Shown here: positions 36,988 through 45,701 of the stretch, piece after piece
Position numbering within the stretch: position 1 is the stretch's first letter
Layout of the letters: the number at the start of each line of letters is the position of its first letter
DNA from: Herbaspirillum sp. RV1423
GTDB taxonomy: Bacteria > Pseudomonadota > Gammaproteobacteria > Burkholderiales > Burkholderiaceae_D
Direction of reading: 5' to 3'
Assembly: GCF_000577615.1 (NCBI RefSeq)
Contig: NZ_CBXX010000014.1
Span: forward strand, 55,530 to 119,529
DNA: 64,000 nt
Translations under genes and position numbers: made by a program
The notes under the pieces: model-generated
What the model was told of the DNA's origin: nothing
Database searches by the model: none
The model's input: the letters and a program-made list of their open reading frames with translations, nothing else

Positions 36988-37140
36988 ATGAACATCCCCG
37001 AGCAAGGCCAACTGGTATGCCTTTCTTGCGGCCAGAAACACGGCTACAAGATACCGCTTCCAGCTATCTGGCATTACGCGACCTGCGTCAAGTGCCATGA
37101 AAAAAGCAATGTCACGAAGCAGCTTCACCCGAACGATTAA
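36988..37140 (+). CDS. 50-aa zinc-ribbon protein
   Basis: ATG 36988 to TAA 37140. Two CxxC pairs, C11/C14 (CLSC) and C33/C36 (CVKC), are separated by 18 residues, the layout of a zinc ribbon, followed by a basic/His tail. There is no strong ribosome site. It lies in an otherwise empty 460-bp gap after the 196-aa gene and ends 23 bp before the otnI terminator. Small zinc-ribbon proteins of this kind are often regulators or parts of larger machines; the partner is unknown. Confidence 0.5.
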   Translation: MNIPEQGQLVCLSCGQKHGYKIPLPAIWHYATCVKCHEKSNVTKQLHPND

Positions 37141-37162
37141 AGCAGGGTACGAATAACAAGAC

Positions 37163-37198
37163 AAAAGCGGGCCGTTCCGTCAGGAACCGCCCGCTTTT
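37163..37198. terminator. Terminator downstream of otnI
   Basis: AAAAGCGGGC ... GCCCGCTTTT with inner GTTCC/GGAAC pairing. It serves the minus-strand threonate operon and probably also the small plus-strand ORF. Confidence 0.85.
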
Positions 37199-37216
37199 CG
37201 TTGCCGCGACAAGTGC

Positions 37217-38023
37217 TTAACGCGGTTTCAACTCAGTGAGTCCTTGCGCCGCCAGCGCCTTGAGCCAGCCGAGGCCGGCCGAAGTCGCCGCCGCCGGCAC
37301 ATATTCGCAACCAATCCAGCCCTTGTAACCCAGTTCGTCGATCAGCTTGAGCAGATACGGATAATTCAGTTCGCCGATGTCCGGCTCATGGCGTTCCGGC
37401 ACGCCGGCGATCTGGATGTGGCCGACGCCCGCCATGTCGCGCTTGAGCTTGACGGCGACGTCGCCCTCGACGATCTGGCAGTGGTAGCAGTCGAACTGCA
37501 CCTTGAGGTTCTCCGCGCCGATCTCCGCGCAGATGGCTTGCGCATCATCCTGGCGATTGAGGAAAAAACCGGGGATGTTGCGCGTGTTGATCGGTTCGAT
37601 GACCACGGTCACGCCGGCCGATTCGGCCTGGTGCGCGGCATACGACAAGTTGTCCATGTACACGGCGCGATGCTTCGCGCGGTCCTGTTCGGGACGGATC
37701 AGGCCGGCCATGAGATGCAACGTCTTGTTGCCGATCACCTTGGTGTAGCGAAGCGCGGTTTCCACGCTGCGCTTGAATTCGTCTTCGCGGCCCGGCAGCG
37801 AAGCGATGCCGCGTTCGCCGGCCGCCCAGTCTCCCGGCGGCGCATTGAACAGCGCTTGCGTCAGGCCGTGCGCGTCGAGACGCGACCTGATGTCTTCCGC
37901 CTGGAAATCGTAAGGAAACAGGAACTCGACGCCGCTGAAACCGTCTTTGGCGGCAGCGGCGAAGCGATCGAGAAAGGCATGCTCGTTGTACATCATGCTC
38001 AGGTTGGCGGCGAAGCGCAGCAT
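37217..38023 (-). CDS. otnI: 2-oxo-tetronate isomerase
   Basis: 268 aa from the ATG at 38023 ([14 protein letters not shown]); an upstream in-frame Met at 38077 lies inside the intercistronic hairpin region. TIM-barrel sugar isomerase of the hydroxypyruvate-isomerase family: [20 protein letters not shown], then [12 protein letters not shown], with metal-binding Glu/Asp/His. In this operon its role is interconversion of 2-oxo- and 3-oxo-tetronate in D-erythronate use. Last gene of the operon. Confidence 0.9.
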   Translation of the reverse strand: MLRFAANLSMMYNEHAFLDRFAAAAKDGFSGVEFLFPYDFQAEDIRSRLDAHGLTQALFNAPPGDWAAGERGIASLPGREDEFKRSVETALRYTKVIGNKTLHLMAGLIRPEQDRAKHRAVYMDNLSYAAHQAESAGVTVVIEPINTRNIPGFFLNRQDDAQAICAEIGAENLKVQFDCYHCQIVEGDVAVKLKRDMAGVGHIQIAGVPERHEPDIGELNYPYLLKLIDELGYKGWIGCEYVPAAATSAGLGWLKALAAQGLTELKPR

Positions 38024-38043
38024 TGTGATCTCCTTGGGATGAT

Positions 38044-38071
38044 GGTGCGCGCCGCGATGGCGGCGCGCACC
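38044..38071. repeat. Intercistronic hairpin between otnC and otnI
   Basis: Perfect 12-bp arms GGTGCGCGCCGC and its complement around a GATG loop, with no T-run. Probably an RNA stabiliser, processing site or pause signal inside the operon. Confidence 0.75.
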
Positions 38072-38138
38072 GGACAAGTTTATTTGCGAACCTTATTGTT
38101 CACCGGTTCCGGTGGATTGATCGCGGCCATACGCAAAC

Positions 38139-38777
38139 CTACCAGCGCGCCTTGAACACCTCGCGCAGTTCCTTGAGCGCCGCCTCGTCCAGAGGCGCGA
38201 TGTCGCCGCCGGCCAGATGCCACAGCTTGGCGGTTTCTTCCAGTTCTTCCAGCGCATGCGCGGCCCTGGACACCGAACCTTCCCAGACCACCGGACCGAG
38301 ACGTTCGAGCAGCACCCCGCGCACGCTGGCGGCCAGCTTCCCGATCTGTTCGGCCACCAGCGGATCGCCGGGACGGCGATAGGAAATCAGCGGAACATGG
38401 CCGACCTTCATCACGTAATACGGCGTGATCGGCGGCAGCACATCGTCCTGCGACCACACGCCGCTGATGGTCAGCTTGACCAGGTAGGTCGAATGCGTAT
38501 GGATGACGGCGTGCATCTCCGGATTGTTGTCGTAGACCATGCGATGCAGCACCAGCGTCTTGGACGGCTTGGCTCCCGATACCCAGTTGCCGCCCGCGTC
38601 GACTTTGGCGATTGCAGCCGGATCGAGGAAGCCCAGACAAGCGTCGGTCGGCGTAATCAGCCATCCGTCATCGAGACGCGCGCTGATGTTGCCGGCTGTC
38701 CCGACGGTATAGCCGCGCTGGTACAGGCTGGCGCCGATGCGGCAAATTTCTTCGCGCAGTTGGATTTCCTTGTTCAT
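38139..38777 (-). CDS. otnC: 3-oxo-tetronate 4-phosphate decarboxylase (class II aldolase fold)
   Basis: 212 aa. Class II aldolase family with the metal-binding HTHS (AVIHTHSTYLVKLT) and a later His in WHLAGGDIAP. Acts after OtnK: decarboxylates 3-oxo-tetronate 4-phosphate to dihydroxyacetone phosphate. The start overlaps the otnK stop by 4 nt (ATGA), showing translational coupling. A 115-nt gap with a strong hairpin separates it from otnI. Confidence 0.9.
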   Translation of the reverse strand: MNKEIQLREEICRIGASLYQRGYTVGTAGNISARLDDGWLITPTDACLGFLDPAAIAKVDAGGNWVSGAKPSKTLVLHRMVYDNNPEMHAVIHTHSTYLVKLTISGVWSQDDVLPPITPYYVMKVGHVPLISYRRPGDPLVAEQIGKLAASVRGVLLERLGPVVWEGSVSRAAHALEELEETAKLWHLAGGDIAPLDEAALKELREVFKARW

Positions 38778-40057
38778 GCTTTGGCCCCGCCGAGGAAGCG
38801 CAGGGCCTTCTCGAAGAAATCGACGCCGCCGAAATTGCCCGACTTGAGCGCCAGCGCCAGCGGCTGTTCATCCAGCGTCGCCGTCGCCGGCACGCCCGGA
38901 TCGATCTGCGGCCCGATGCGCAGCGCGCGCACGTCGAGCGCCTGCACCACCGCACCGGAAGTCTCGCCGCCGGCCACCACGAAACGGCGCACGCCGCGTT
39001 CGCGCAAAGCGCGGGCGATCTCGGCCAGCGCCTGCTCGACCAGATGGCCGGCCTTGGCGACGCCCAGTTCCTTTTGCACCGACTTCACTTCGTCGGGCGT
39101 TGCGGTGGCATAGATCAGCACCGGCTCTTTCCCGATATGTTCATCGGCGAACGCCAGCGCCTGCGCCACCACCGCTTCGCCGCGCGCCAACGCCAGCGGG
39201 TCGATGCGATAGGCGGGATGCTTGTGTTTCCATTCGGCGACCTGCGCGTTGGTGGCCTTGGAAGCGCTGCCGGCCAGCACCACCGACAAGCCGTCGACCT
39301 TGGGCAATTGCGCCGCTTCGTCCGCGGCGTGCAGCAAGCCGGCGCGGCGGAAGTTCTCCGGCAGGCCGAGCGCGATGCCCGAGCCGCCGGTGAGCAGTTT
39401 CAATTCCGCGCAGGCTTCGCCCAGCGCATGCAGATCGCGGTCGGACACCGCATCGGCGATCGCCATCTTCACGCCGTCGCTGCGCAATGCAGTGAAACGC
39501 TCGCCGATCGCTGCAACCCCTTTGGCGACAGTGTCGTAACGCACCAGCCCGACCTTGGATGCGGTCTGGCGCTGCAACACGCGCACCAGGTTGGCGTCGG
39601 TCATCGGCGTCAGCGGATGATTCTCCATGCCGGATTCATTGAGCAGCACGTCGCCGACGAACAGGTAGCCGCGATAAATGGTGCGGCCATTTTCCGGAAA
39701 AGCCGGACAGGCGATGGTGAAGTCGGCGCCCAGCTCCTTGAGCAGCGCGTCGGTAACCTGGCCGATGTTGCCGGCGTCGGTGGAGTCGAAGGTCGAGCAA
39801 TACTTGAAAAAGAATTGCGTGCAGCCTTGCTGTTGCAGCCAGCGCAAAGCGGCCAGCGATTGCTCGACCGCTTCGGCGGCGGGGATGGTGCGTGACTTCA
39901 GCGCCAGCACCAGCGCATCGGCCGCGACTGCCGGCATCCGTTCGGGAATGCCGATGGTTTGCACGGTACGCATGCCGCCGCGCACCAGCATGTTGGCGAG
40001 ATCGGTGGCGCCGGTGAAATCGTCGGCGATGCAACCGAGCAGAGGTTTGGTATTCAT
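38774..40057 (-). CDS. otnK: 3-oxo-tetronate kinase (DUF1537 family)
   Basis: 427 aa, the full length for the four-carbon acid sugar kinase family. The N-terminal acidic motif is ADDFTGATDLANML (residues 11-24), and the C-terminal nucleotide-binding part has VVAGGETSGAVVQAL. Phosphorylates 3-oxo-tetronate at C4. Between ltnD and otnC in the same operon, with a 36-nt gap to ltnD and a 4-nt overlap with otnC. Confidence 0.93.
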   Translation of the reverse strand: MNTKPLLGCIADDFTGATDLANMLVRGGMRTVQTIGIPERMPAVAADALVLALKSRTIPAAEAVEQSLAALRWLQQQGCTQFFFKYCSTFDSTDAGNIGQVTDALLKELGADFTIACPAFPENGRTIYRGYLFVGDVLLNESGMENHPLTPMTDANLVRVLQRQTASKVGLVRYDTVAKGVAAIGERFTALRSDGVKMAIADAVSDRDLHALGEACAELKLLTGGSGIALGLPENFRRAGLLHAADEAAQLPKVDGLSVVLAGSASKATNAQVAEWKHKHPAYRIDPLALARGEAVVAQALAFADEHIGKEPVLIYATATPDEVKSVQKELGVAKAGHLVEQALAEIARALRERGVRRFVVAGGETSGAVVQALDVRALRIGPQIDPGVPATATLDEQPLALALKSGNFGGVDFFEKALRFLGGAKA

Positions 40058-40093
40058 GGTCTTGCTCCGAAAGCGGGTCGATTGACGGGTCTG

Positions 40094-40987
40094 TTACTGG
40101 TTCGGCGACGGCAGGTCGATGCCGGGGAAAATCTTGATCACAGCCGAGTCGTCTTCGCCGCCATGTCCGGCGGTCGAGGCCATCATGAACATCTGGTGCG
40201 CGGCGGCCGACAGCGGCAGCGGGAATTTGCTGCGGCGCGCGGTGTCGAGCACCAGCCCCAGATCCTTGACGAAAATATCCACCGCCGACAGCGGCGTGTA
40301 ATCGCCGTTGAGGATATGCGGCACACGGTTTTCAAACATCCACGAATTGCCCGCGCTGTGCGTGATCACCTCGTACAGCGCAGCGGGGTCGACGCCTTCG
40401 CGCAAGCCCAATGCCATCGCTTCCGCCGAGGCGGCGATATGTACGCCGGCCAGCAACTGGTTGATGATCTTGACCTTGGAGCCGATGCCGTGCGTGTCGC
40501 CCAGGCGATAGACCTTGCCGGCCATACCCCTCAACACGTCTTCGATTCCGGCATAAACCTCGGCGGGGCCGGAAGTCATCATCGTCATCTCCCCCGATGC
40601 GGCGCGCGCCGCGCCCCCCGACACCGGTGCATCCAGCATGAGCAATCCCTTTTCGGCAAGGCGCTGGGCGAGCGCAATCGCAAAATCCGGCGCGACGGTG
40701 GCGCTGGAAATCACCACGCTGCCCGGCTTCAAGGTTGCAGCCGCGCCATTCTCGCCGAACAGCACGGTCTCGGTTTGCGCCCCGTTGACCACCAGCGTGA
40801 CGATCACGTCGACAGCCTTGCCCATCTCGGCCGGACTGGCGCAGGCGACGCCGCCTTCCGCCGCAAACCTGTCGAGCACCTCCTTGCGCACGTCGCAAGC
40901 GTGCACATTGAAACCCGCCCGCAGCAGGGAGCGGGCAACACCCAGGCCCATCGCGCCTAGACCGATCACACCTATATTTCTGGACAT
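40094..40987 (-). CDS. ltnD: L-threonate dehydrogenase
   Basis: 297 aa beta-hydroxyacid dehydrogenase. The NAD motif is GLGAMG at residues 9-14, the substrate loop is DAPVSGGAARAASG, and the catalytic Lys lies in KIINQLLAG (near 172). With otnK and otnC beside it, oxidation of L-threonate to 2-oxo-tetronate is the expected job rather than tartronate semialdehyde reduction. First enzyme gene of the operon, 74 nt after the GntR regulator. Confidence 0.92.
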   Translation of the reverse strand: MSRNIGVIGLGAMGLGVARSLLRAGFNVHACDVRKEVLDRFAAEGGVACASPAEMGKAVDVIVTLVVNGAQTETVLFGENGAAATLKPGSVVISSATVAPDFAIALAQRLAEKGLLMLDAPVSGGAARAASGEMTMMTSGPAEVYAGIEDVLRGMAGKVYRLGDTHGIGSKVKIINQLLAGVHIAASAEAMALGLREGVDPAALYEVITHSAGNSWMFENRVPHILNGDYTPLSAVDIFVKDLGLVLDTARRSKFPLPLSAAAHQMFMMASTAGHGGEDDSAVIKIFPGIDLPSPNQ

Positions 40988-41061
40988 TCTCGACTCCGAT
41001 GATTGCGGCGGCGTTGACTGCGAACCGGTCGGTTCGACACGCGTCGCCTGGTTGGAAATGA

Positions 41062-41778
41062 TCAGGCCTGGCTCAATCGCCGTGCCGCGTTAAACATATG
41101 CGTCTGCGCCGCAGCGCGCGCCGCCATCTCGTCGCCGGCGCGAATCGCCGCGACGATGGCCTCGTGCTCTTCGCGCACCTGGCGCGAGAAATCATCGCGC
41201 CGCGCTTCATTGCCGCGCGTGACCGTGGTTGCCGCTTCCAGATACTGGCTCAGGAATTCCAGCGTCTTGATGAAATACGGATTGCGCGTGGCCACCGCCA
41301 GCGCGCGGTGAAACGCCACATCGGCGGCAACACCGTCGCCGCCTTCCCGGACATCCTGGCCGATGCGCGCCAATGCCGCGTCGATCGCCACCATGTCGGC
41401 GTCGGTGCGGCGCTTGGCGGCCTGCGCCGCGACTTCGGCTTCGATGGCGCGACGCAACTCGACGATCTGCAAGACCGCGTCGGGAGAACTGACTTCAGTG
41501 TAGTCGATGCGTAGCGGCTTGATGCCAGCCTGCTCGGTCACGAACACGCCGCTGCCCTGGCGCGGCTCGACCACGCCTTCGTTCTTGAGCCGCGAGATCG
41601 CTTCGCGCACCACCGTGCGGCTGACGCCGAACTCCCGCGCCAATACCGCTTCGGTCGGCAGCTTGCCGCCGCGCGGGAACGCGCCGAGGTCGATTTTCTC
41701 CAGCAATTGCCGCGCAACCGTGTCGCTCAGCGCCTGCACCGGGATTTTCTGGAACATGCTGTCTCTGGATGTTTTCAT
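41062..41778 (-). CDS. GntR/FadR-family regulator of threonate use
   Basis: 238 aa. N-terminal winged helix (about 10-75: TEAVLAREFGVSRTVVREAISRLKNEG) and a C-terminal FCD domain with the Asp/His metal-binding pattern. Cotranscribed ahead of ltnD-otnK-otnC-otnI, so it probably controls them and itself, with a tetronate as ligand. A dyad TTGT...ACAA at 41783-41801, directly upstream of its start, is a candidate operator. Confidence 0.9.
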   Translation of the reverse strand: MKTSRDSMFQKIPVQALSDTVARQLLEKIDLGAFPRGGKLPTEAVLAREFGVSRTVVREAISRLKNEGVVEPRQGSGVFVTEQAGIKPLRIDYTEVSSPDAVLQIVELRRAIEAEVAAQAAKRRTDADMVAIDAALARIGQDVREGGDGVAADVAFHRALAVATRNPYFIKTLEFLSQYLEAATTVTRGNEARRDDFSRQVREEHEAIVAAIRAGDEMAARAAAQTHMFNAARRLSQA

Positions 41779-41782
41779 TAAA

Positions 41783-41801
41783 TTGTCCGGTCATCATACA
41801 A
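41783..41801. promoter_or_regulatory. Candidate operator of the threonate GntR
   Basis: TTGTCCGGTCATCATACAA, a 19-bp imperfect dyad ending five bases before the GntR start. The TTGT/ACAA ends are common in FadR-subfamily operators. Confidence 0.45.
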
Positions 41802-42061
41802 ATTTATGCGACGTCGTGCAATCCGTCGCCGCAAAATACTTTCAGGCATTGCCTGACAAAGAAACAAGGAAATTGACGGCTCTTGACGGAGATAAGGTGT
41901 AAATGACGACAGCAAAGAGCGGCATCCTTGGTCATAGCGATTGCCTATGCGACGAAATCGCTGCGAAACCGTATCTGTGGCACACTGCACGCATCCGATC
42001 TTATAGAACTCATTTCATCGATAGAAGCGGGATGCGTTCTAACAAATACTGTTTATAAAAC

Positions 42062-43045
42062 ATGGCCTACGATCTTTCCGGCATGCTGGTCATCGGCATT
42101 TCCTCGCGCGCGCTGTTCGACCTCGAGCACGAAAATGCCATCTTCGACAATGAAGGCGTGGCGGCCTATACCGCCTATCAGCGCGAACATGAAAACGATC
42201 CGCTGCTGCCCGGCACGGCTTTTCCGCTGGTCAAGGCGCTGCTCAAGCTGAACCACCTGATCCCCGGCCGCCGCCTGGTGGAAGTGGTGGTCATCTCGCG
42301 CAACACGCCCGACACCGGCCTGCGCGCCTTCAACGCCATCGAAGCGCACAAGCTCGACATCAGCCGCGCGGCTTTCACCGGCGGCGAGCCGATCGTGCAT
42401 TATCTGGAAGCCTTCAAGATCGACCTGTTCCTGTCGCGCGAAAAAAGCGATGTGCAGGACGCCATCGACGGCGGCGTCGCAGCGGCCCAGTTGTATACCG
42501 CGCCGACCAACTACGTCGCCCCGGAAAACCAGATCCGCATTGCCTTCGACGGCGACGCCGTGTTGTTTTCGCCGGAATCGGAACGCATCTACGCCGAAAA
42601 GGGACTGGAAGCCTTCGTCCGCCACGAACAGCGCCACCGCAACAAGGCCATGAAGGAAGGCCCGCTGGCCAAGCTGCTGTTCGCGCTGTCGGAAATCCAG
42701 AAACAGTTCACGCCCGAAACCTGCCCGGTGCGCATCGCCATCGTCACCGCGCGCAACAGCCCGGCGCACAAGCGCGTGATCCACACGCTGCGCACCTGGA
42801 ACGTGACGGTGGACGAAGCGTTCTTCCTCGGCGGCCTGCCCAAGGCGGATGTGCTGCATGCTTTCGGCGCGCACATGTTCTTTGACGATCAGGAAGGCCA
42901 TGTGCAACTGGCCTCTGCGGTGGTGCCTTCGGGCCGCGTGCCGTATGAAGGCGGCACGCTGGGCGGCCGCATCGTGCGCAAACCGGCCAAACCGCCGGTA
43001 GCCCCGGCCGACAGCGAAACGCCGCTGGAGACATCGAAGAACTAG
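42062..43045 (+). CDS. 5'-nucleotidase (cytosolic, PF06189 type)
   Basis: 327 aa. The sequence follows the 5-nucleotidase family: opening VIGISSRALFDLEHENAIF, then RLVEVVVISRNTPDTGLR, RIAFDGDAVLFS and the HAD-like DDQEGHV end. It releases nucleosides from nucleoside monophosphates. No ribosome site is visible; the ATG follows TTTATAAAAC directly, so a leaderless message is possible. Divergent from the threonate regulator. Links loosely to the purine genes further right. Confidence 0.88.
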   Translation: MAYDLSGMLVIGISSRALFDLEHENAIFDNEGVAAYTAYQREHENDPLLPGTAFPLVKALLKLNHLIPGRRLVEVVVISRNTPDTGLRAFNAIEAHKLDISRAAFTGGEPIVHYLEAFKIDLFLSREKSDVQDAIDGGVAAAQLYTAPTNYVAPENQIRIAFDGDAVLFSPESERIYAEKGLEAFVRHEQRHRNKAMKEGPLAKLLFALSEIQKQFTPETCPVRIAIVTARNSPAHKRVIHTLRTWNVTVDEAFFLGGLPKADVLHAFGAHMFFDDQEGHVQLASAVVPSGRVPYEGGTLGGRIVRKPAKPPVAPADSETPLETSKN

Positions 43046-43091
43046 GGCAAATAGAAACAAAGAGCCGCCCGGCAATGCGTTTTTATCGTGA

Positions 43092-43270
43092 ACTGGTATA
43101 CAAGATGCACCATTCCGGTGATTGCCTCCGATCCAGATTGAATCGGCGCCAAAGCCATACCAGTTCTGCAATCTAGTCCCGAGCCCCAGCCACGCTGGCC
43201 CTGCAGCATTTTCCTCTTTGAGGCAAGATGCACCCTTTCCGCACGTCAATCTTGTATATCAGACTGGCAT
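43092..43270. promoter_or_regulatory. Repeated half-sites upstream of the second GntR gene
   Basis: ACTGGTAT at 43092-43099, its complement ATACCAGT at 43157-43164, and ACTGGCAT at 43263-43270. A direct repeat CAAGATGCACC lies at 43101-43111 and 43224-43234. The pattern suggests cooperative operator binding by the GntR protein encoded at 43292. Confidence 0.5.
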
Positions 43271-43291
43271 ACATATTGCTCAGATGATGGC

Positions 43292-44086
43292 ATGAGCACC
43301 GACGCCATCAAATCCTCGATCCAGATCGCCAGCCGCATCATGGAAGCGATCCTCGCCAAGCAGCTTGCCCCCGGCACGCGGCTGGGCGAGCAGCAACTGT
43401 CGACGCTGTTCGGGGTGAGCCGCACGTTGGTGCGCGAAGCGCTGACGCGCCTGGTCACGCGCGGCATCGTCACGGTCAGTGCCCGACGCGGCTGGTTCGT
43501 CATCGAGCCGTCGCCGAGCGACGCGCGCGAAGCCTTCGAAGCGCGCCGTGTGATCGAACTCGGCCTATTGCGCCATGCGCGCCCGATCACCGAAGCCGCC
43601 ATCCGGCAACTGCGCGACCATATCGAGCGAGAACAAGCCGCCATCGAGGGCGACGACGTCGGCGCGCGCAGCTACCTGCTCGGCGATTTCCACGTCTGCC
43701 TGTGCGAATGCCTGGGCAACACGCTGCTGTCGGACACCCTGCGCGACCTCACCGCGCGCACCACCTTGACCGCCATGCTGCATCAGTCGTCGGAGCAGGC
43801 CGAAGACTCCTGCTCCGAACACGTGCATATCGTCGCGGCGCTGGAGCGCGGCGACCTGGCGGCGGCGGAACAATTGATGCATGAACACCTGCGGCACGTC
43901 GAAGCCGGCCTCAACAAAGCCGGCATCAACGATCCGCTGGCGCCGCTGCGGCAGGCGCTGGCGCCGGTTTCCGCAGTCGGCAATCCTTTTGTAGCAAGTG
44001 CGAAACGCAAGAAGCCAGCTTCGCGTTCCGTTGAAAAATCGGCTGCGACAGCCATTCCTCTTACTTCATCTCAACCTGGAGAATAA
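43292..44086 (+). CDS. GntR/FCD-family regulator of the amino acid ABC transporter
   Basis: 264 aa. Winged helix (about 15-75: LGEQQLSTLFGVSRTLVREALTRLVTRG), FCD domain (about 85-215 with HxxxH-type ligands in DFHVCLCE and SEHVHIVAAL), and a short basic C-terminal extension rich in Lys, Ser and Ala. The stop shares a base with the ATG of the transporter binding protein, so the regulator is cotranscribed with the system it likely controls. Confidence 0.9.
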   Translation: MSTDAIKSSIQIASRIMEAILAKQLAPGTRLGEQQLSTLFGVSRTLVREALTRLVTRGIVTVSARRGWFVIEPSPSDAREAFEARRVIELGLLRHARPITEAAIRQLRDHIEREQAAIEGDDVGARSYLLGDFHVCLCECLGNTLLSDTLRDLTARTTLTAMLHQSSEQAEDSCSEHVHIVAALERGDLAAAEQLMHEHLRHVEAGLNKAGINDPLAPLRQALAPVSAVGNPFVASAKRKKPASRSVEKSAATAIPLTSSQPGE

Positions 44087-44871
44087 TGATGAAATTATCC
44101 AAACTTCTGCTTGGCCTGATGGCTGGCGCGCTGCTGATTTCCGCTTCCGCCGCGCGCGCCGACGCGCTGGACGATATCCAGAAAAACGGCGTGCTGCGCG
44201 TGGCCGTACCGCAAGACTTCCCGCCGTTCGGTTCGGTCACCGCCGACCTCAAGCCGCAGGGCCTGGACATCGACGTCGCCACGCTGATCGCCAAGAAGAT
44301 CGGCGTCAAGGTCGAACTGATCCCGGTCACCAGCGCCAACCGTGTGCCTTACCTGCAAACCAAGAAGGTCGACCTGGTCATTTCCAGCATGGGCAAGAAT
44401 GCCGAGCGTGAAAAAGTGATCGACTTCTCGGCGGCCTACGCGCCCTTCTTCAACGGCGTGTTCGGTCCGGCCGACCAGAAGGTCAGCGGCCCCGCCGACC
44501 TGGCCGGCAAGACCATCGGCGTCACGCGCGGTTCAGTGGAAGACCTGGAACTCTCCAAGATCGCTCCGGCGGGCGCCACCATCAAACGCTATGAAGACAA
44601 CAACGGCACCATCAGCTCGTTCCTGTCGAACCAGGTGCAACTGGTCGCGACCGGCAACGTGATCGCCGCCGCCATCATCGCCAAGAACCCGCCGAAGAAG
44701 CCTGAAACCAAGTTCCTGATCAAGGACTCGCCATGCTTCATCGGCCTGAACAAGGATGAGAAGAAGCTGCAGGACAAGGTCAACGCCATCCTCGCCGACA
44801 TCAAGAAGGACGGCGAACTGAGCGCGCTGACCGTGAAGTGGCTGGGCCTGCCGCTGCCGGCCAACCTGTGA
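44086..44871 (+). CDS. Amino acid ABC transporter substrate-binding protein (family 3)
   Basis: 261 aa, or 260 from the second ATG, which is better spaced from GGAG. The signal peptide ends ARA near residue 25. Family 3 features: GVLRVAVPQDFPPFG, LKPQGLDIDVA, KVDLVISSMGKNAEREKVIDFS, KTIGVTRGSVEDLEL. Polar amino acid type; the exact ligand is not clear. It feeds the two permeases and the ATPase at 45030-47063. Confidence 0.92.
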   Translation: MMKLSKLLLGLMAGALLISASAARADALDDIQKNGVLRVAVPQDFPPFGSVTADLKPQGLDIDVATLIAKKIGVKVELIPVTSANRVPYLQTKKVDLVISSMGKNAEREKVIDFSAAYAPFFNGVFGPADQKVSGPADLAGKTIGVTRGSVEDLELSKIAPAGATIKRYEDNNGTISSFLSNQVQLVATGNVIAAAIIAKNPPKKPETKFLIKDSPCFIGLNKDEKKLQDKVNAILADIKKDGELSALTVKWLGLPLPANL

Positions 44872-44884
44872 TTAAGTAACGACA

Positions 44885-44973
44885 CTGGGTCCCGGCTTGC
44901 GCCGGGATGACGGCAAAATGACATCCTTGTTATCGCAAAAAATACCATCGTCCCGGCGCAAGCCGGAACCCAT
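44885..44973. repeat. REP-like palindrome pair between binding protein and permease genes
   Basis: CTGGGTCCCGGCTTGCGCCGG at 44885-44905 with the GATGACGG end, and its inverted partner at 44945-44973. Same family as 5202-5279. It lies inside an operon, where REP pairs often stabilise the upstream message. Confidence 0.8.
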
Positions 44974-45029
44974 TCACTTGCAATCTGAATTGATCAACGC
45001 CGACAACCATTTTCAGAAAATGAATCCAT

Positions 45030-45701
45030 ATGGCCTATCACTTTGATTTCCTGTCGGCGTTCGACTATACCGACGTGCTGGTCAAGGGCGTACTGACGAC
45101 GATCGAGCTGATCGCCGTAGGCGGCGTCATTGGCATTGCCGTCGGCATTTTCGGCGCCTGGGCGCGTACCCAGGGGCCGCGCTGGCTCAAGCCCATCGTC
45201 AGCGCCTACGTCGAGCTGGTCCGCAACACGCCGTTCCTGGTGCAACTGTTCTTCATCTTCTTCGGCTTGCCCAGCCTGGGCATACAGATCAGCGAAATGC
45301 AGGCGGCCATCCTGACCATGGTCATCAATCTCGGCGCCTACAGCACCGAGATCATCCGCGCCGGCGTCAACGCGATTGCGCGCGGCCAGGTGGAAGCCGC
45401 GCTGAGCCTGTCGATGACGCGCGTGCAGGTGTTCCGCCACATCATCCTGCGCCCGGCGCTGCAAAAAATCTGGCCGGCGCTGTCGAGCCAGGTCGTCATT
45501 GTGATGCTAGGTTCGGCGGTGTGTTCGCAGATCGCGGTGGAAGAACTGTCGTTCGCCGCCAACTTCATCCAGGGCCGTAATTTCCGCGCCTTCGAAGCAT
45601 ATCTGATCGCCACCGCCATTTACTTGCTGATGGCGATCCTGCTGCGCCTGTTGTTGCGCGTGATCGGCGACAAATTCATCTTTGCGCGGAGGGCGTCATG
45701 A
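45030..45701 (+). CDS. Amino acid ABC transporter permease 1 (HisM/GlnP type)
   Basis: 223 aa inner-membrane protein with about five TM helices and the EAA loop (EAALSLSMTRVQVFRHIILRPAL). The motif LVRNTPFLVQLFFIFFGLP is typical of polar amino acid permeases. Its stop overlaps the start of permease 2 by 4 nt, and the two form a heterodimer. Confidence 0.93.
   Translation: MAYHFDFLSAFDYTDVLVKGVLTTIELIAVGGVIGIAVGIFGAWARTQGPRWLKPIVSAYVELVRNTPFLVQLFFIFFGLPSLGIQISEMQAAILTMVINLGAYSTEIIRAGVNAIARGQVEAALSLSMTRVQVFRHIILRPALQKIWPALSSQVVIVMLGSAVCSQIAVEELSFAANFIQGRNFRAFEAYLIATAIYLLMAILLRLLLRVIGDKFIFARRAS

Noticed and set aside
38080..38664. Minus-strand frame overlapping otnC
   Set aside because: Alternative frame of otnC with Arg/Gly-rich translation; only the otnC frame matches the class II aldolase family.
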